Origin: Acidobacteriota bacterium
GTDB lineage: Bacteria; Acidobacteriota; Blastocatellia; Pyrinomonadales; Pyrinomonadaceae
Direction: 5' to 3'
Assembly (NCBI GenBank): GCA_020853255.1
Contig: JADYZI010000092.1
Span: forward strand, 1-7,728
DNA length: 7,728 nucleotides
Shown here piece by piece: positions 6,284-7,728 of the stretch (positions are counted from its first letter, which is position 1; each line of letters opens with the position of its first letter). The position numbers were made by a program, and so were the translations under genes. The notes under the pieces were generated by a model that did not search any database, was not told the origin of the DNA, and worked only from the letters and a program-made list of their open reading frames with translations.

Positions 6284-6312
6284 AGTGTATAGATGCATAG
6301 ATAAAAATGCAA
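6284..6312 (-). promoter_or_regulatory. Putative sigma-70-like promoter of the argR operon
   Basis: On the - strand, TTGCAT (6307-6312) as -35 and TACACT (6284-6289) as -10 are separated by 17 bases. Both are imperfect matches, and TATACA one register upstream is an alternative -10. Transcription would start near 6277, about 25 bases before the argR ATG. The position inside the cluster of ATGCAT palindromes supports a repressed operon promoter. Confidence 0.45.
6294..6311. promoter_or_regulatory. Putative ARG box 2 (distal operator)
   Basis: TGCAT (6294-6298) and ATGCA (6307-6311) form an 18-base palindrome with an A/T-rich 8-base centre, the canonical size and composition of an ARG box. Its centre is about 31 bases (roughly three helical turns) from that of box 1. 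It covers the putative -35 element and spacer. A further ATGCATA lies over the argR start codon (6247-6253). Confidence 0.65.
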
Positions 6313-6413
6313 GTTGCACGGCTTGTGAAGAGTCTCTGTATCGCTTTTTCGATTTGTGCGTTTCGCGGCGGCGAAGCCGGGATCGGGACCAGGAAACAGA
6401 TGAAAAGAAGACG

Positions 6414-6435
6414 GAGACTGGCGAAACCAGATCTC
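6414..6435 (-). terminator. Possible terminator hairpin downstream of the MCE gene
   Basis: GAGACTGG (6414-6421) pairs with CCAG (6427-6430) and TCTC (6432-6435), with one bulged A and a 5-base loop. On the - strand it is followed by a pyrimidine-rich tract (CGTCTTCTTTTC). A second hairpin, TTTGATC (6451-6457) with GATCAAA (6465-6471), overlaps the MCE stop codon but lacks a good T-run. Either could separate the mla transcript from the argR promoter. The T-runs are poor, so this is a tentative call. Confidence 0.4.
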
Positions 6436-6466
6436 GGCAATGGATACGAATTTGATCGGCGCGGGA

Positions 6467-7651
6467 TCAAAAAAGGCTAACTTTTATCCGCAGGTATTTT
6501 TTGGGATTCTGTCGAAAGTCGTAAATGAGTTTCGTGCCTTCGCTGGACAGTTGATTAACATTCGAGGCAGTTTCATTGAGGTTCTTGTAAAGCGTTTCGT
6601 CGGTGATCAGTTTTCCGATCGTGCCTTTGCCGGCTTGGGCGTCGGCGATCAACTGTTCAACGCGAGTTGCTGTGCTGTTGAAACGGGCCAAAGTATCACG
6701 GGCCTCGTTATAGAGCTGTTCGTCTTTGAGCAGTTTTCCGGCGGAGCCCCGGCCGGCGGCGAGGTCGGCGGAGATCAGCTTAAAATCATCGGCAACGCTG
6801 TTGATCTTGGCCGCCGCGGTCCGCAGGTCAGCGATCGCGGCACGCGTTTCATTATAAAACGCGTCGTCGGTCACAAATTTTCCGGCCGAGCCGCGGCCCG
6901 CCTTTATGTCAGCGGCAATGCTTTCAAGCTGTCCGACGGTGCGATTAAGGCTGTCATACAGCGCAGGGTCGTTCACCAGTTTGCCGGCCGTTCCGCTGCC
7001 TTTATTCACCTTGCTCAATGTCGATTGCATCTCATTGATCGTCGCGTCAAGGTCTTGAAACAAAGACTCATCGTTAATGATCCGGCCAAGAGTTCCGTCA
7101 CCCTGGTTTGCTTTGTTCAGTATCTCATTTGCGGGCAGAGCAAGTTTGTTGATCTGTTCAAGCAGTTCGTTGCCCGTCTCGGTCAGTTGATTGATGCCGA
7201 TCCCGACGGTCGATTTAAGGACGTAGTTCTCCGATACCGGCGAACCTTTTGCCGTACCGGGCGTTATGTTGATCGATTTATCGTTAGCAAGCAGGGAAGT
7301 CGCGATGAGTTGGGCGGTCGAATCGGTCCTGATACGCTCTGTGATCGGCGCGCCGTTCAATTCGCGGTCAACCTTGAATACAGCTTCGATCTTTGATTCT
7401 TCCGGGCTGTCGGGCGGCAGAAAATTTACGCTTTCCACTTGGCCGATGCGAACGCCCGCCAACTGAACATCAGCACCTTCCTTGAGTCCGTCGGCCGCCG
7501 CAAACCGGGCCTTGAGCGTTAGCTTTTTCTCGAAAGGATTGAAATCTCCGGAAGAATTAAGGACGAGAAAGGCGAGCACCGCAAGCCCGAAGAGGACAAA
7601 TATCCCGACTCGTACTTTACTGAAGGTAAGCTTCTTTCTCGTTTCGACCAT
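6467..7651 (-). CDS. MCE/MlaD-family lipid-transport substrate-binding protein with GxG repeats
   Basis: Periplasmic, inner-membrane-anchored component of an Mla-type phospholipid transporter between the membranes. The 394 residues have a short basic N-terminus, one membrane anchor (about 14-32, RVGIFVLFGLAVLAFLVLN), and an MCE domain (about 43-132) with GLKEGADVQLAGVRIGQV and TAQLIATSLLANDKSINI. A helical C-terminal region (about 150-380) carries five repeats of the form GxG(T/S)xGKL(I/V)xDxxLY, starting at Gly184, 218, 252, 300 and 341. Spacings are 34, 34, 48 and 41 residues, differing by multiples of seven, consistent with coiled-coil linkers. It ends in DFRQNPKKYLRIKVSLF, a tail I associate with MlaD-like proteins having such repeats. 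The ATG (7649-7651) lies 11 bases after the stop of an MlaF-like ATPase, so both belong to one operon. MlaD is the nearest named relative, but the long repeat region differs from the short E. coli protein. Confidence 0.92.
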   Translation of the reverse strand: MVETRKKLTFSKVRVGIFVLFGLAVLAFLVLNSSGDFNPFEKKLTLKARFAAADGLKEGADVQLAGVRIGQVESVNFLPPDSPEESKIEAVFKVDRELNGAPITERIRTDSTAQLIATSLLANDKSINITPGTAKGSPVSENYVLKSTVGIGINQLTETGNELLEQINKLALPANEILNKANQGDGTLGRIINDESLFQDLDATINEMQSTLSKVNKGSGTAGKLVNDPALYDSLNRTVGQLESIAADIKAGRGSAGKFVTDDAFYNETRAAIADLRTAAAKINSVADDFKLISADLAAGRGSAGKLLKDEQLYNEARDTLARFNSTATRVEQLIADAQAGKGTIGKLITDETLYKNLNETASNVNQLSSEGTKLIYDFRQNPKKYLRIKVSLF

Positions 7652-7662
7652 ATTCGCTGGTG

Positions 7663-7728
7663 TTATTTTCCGTGAATGAATGTCTTTATATACTGATCGG
7701 TCGTCCGCTGCAGTTTCTCATCCGTACC
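7663..7728 (-). CDS. C-terminal end of an MlaF-like ABC transporter ATPase (partial)
   Basis: The window edge cuts this gene; only the last 21 codons and the TAA (7663-7665) are present. The peptide reads GTDEKLQRTTDQYIKTFIHG followed by Lys and the stop. This matches the usual tail of MlaF/Ttg2A ATPases, where a G-(T/S)-x-(E/D) segment leads to a DxYVxQFLxG-like end. The stop is 11 bases before the MCE gene, the normal mlaF-mlaD order. The identification rests on about 20 residues and the neighbour, so it is moderately sure; no catalytic motif is visible. Confidence 0.68.
   Translation of the reverse strand, partial: GTDEKLQRTTDQYIKTFIHGK

Noticed and set aside
6253..6312. N-terminal extension of ArgR by 20 residues
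   Set aside because: It would place the operator palindromes and promoter inside the coding region. The AGAGGA site supports the start at 6252.
6365..6380. Short GC-rich palindrome (TTCGC/GCGAA) in the mla-arg gap
   Set aside because: A 5-bp stem without a T-run or family resemblance is expected by chance at this base composition.
6440..7396. A 318-codon open frame on the + strand opposite the MCE gene
   Set aside because: It lies entirely antisense to a clear MCE protein, has no recognisable family motif, and its repeated GDQ/FxGR segments simply mirror the MCE repeats. It is a codon-bias shadow.

Overview
The window reads as a chromosomal stretch of a Gram-negative bacterium. It carries an Mla-type (MCE) lipid-transport protein, which implies an outer membrane, and an arginine operon built around an N-acylornithine carbamoyltransferase instead of ordinary ornithine carbamoyltransferase. 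This enzyme type, the MCE protein with GxG repeats, the weak Shine-Dalgarno sites and the AAAG-rich interspersed repeats suggest Acidobacteriota (Blastocatellia-like). That placement is inference; no marker gene here settles it.

Layout: a tRNA-Leu(GAG) with encoded CCA and an intrinsic terminator lies at the left edge on the + strand (43-160). Positions 161-374 hold no gene but contain a 25-base imperfect inverted repeat between the converging tRNA and argB transcripts. Everything from 375 to 7728 is coded on the - strand. In transcription order (right to left) it is: the last 21 codons of an MlaF-like ABC ATPase, an MCE/MlaD-like protein, a gap of about 210 bases holding hairpins and the argR promoter with palindromic operators, then argR, an unrecognised P-loop protein, argC, argD, an argF' carbamoyltransferase and argB.

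The six-gene arg cluster is compact: argR and the unknown gene overlap by 4 bases, and 2 bases separate the unknown gene from argC. It encodes the kinase, reductase, aminotransferase and carbamoyltransferase steps on N-acylated intermediates, plus the arginine-sensing repressor. No N-acylglutamate synthase, deacylase, argG or argH is in the window. ArgB carries the N-terminal helix and C-terminal signature of arginine-inhibited kinases, so control probably acts on both transcription and enzyme activity.

Two points stand out. At two positions that separate acetylornithine from succinylornithine carbamoyltransferases, the ArgF' enzyme looks like the succinyl type. Also, a 348-residue protein with a BioD-like P-loop and a separate N-terminal domain is locked into the operon between argR and argC without an obvious role.
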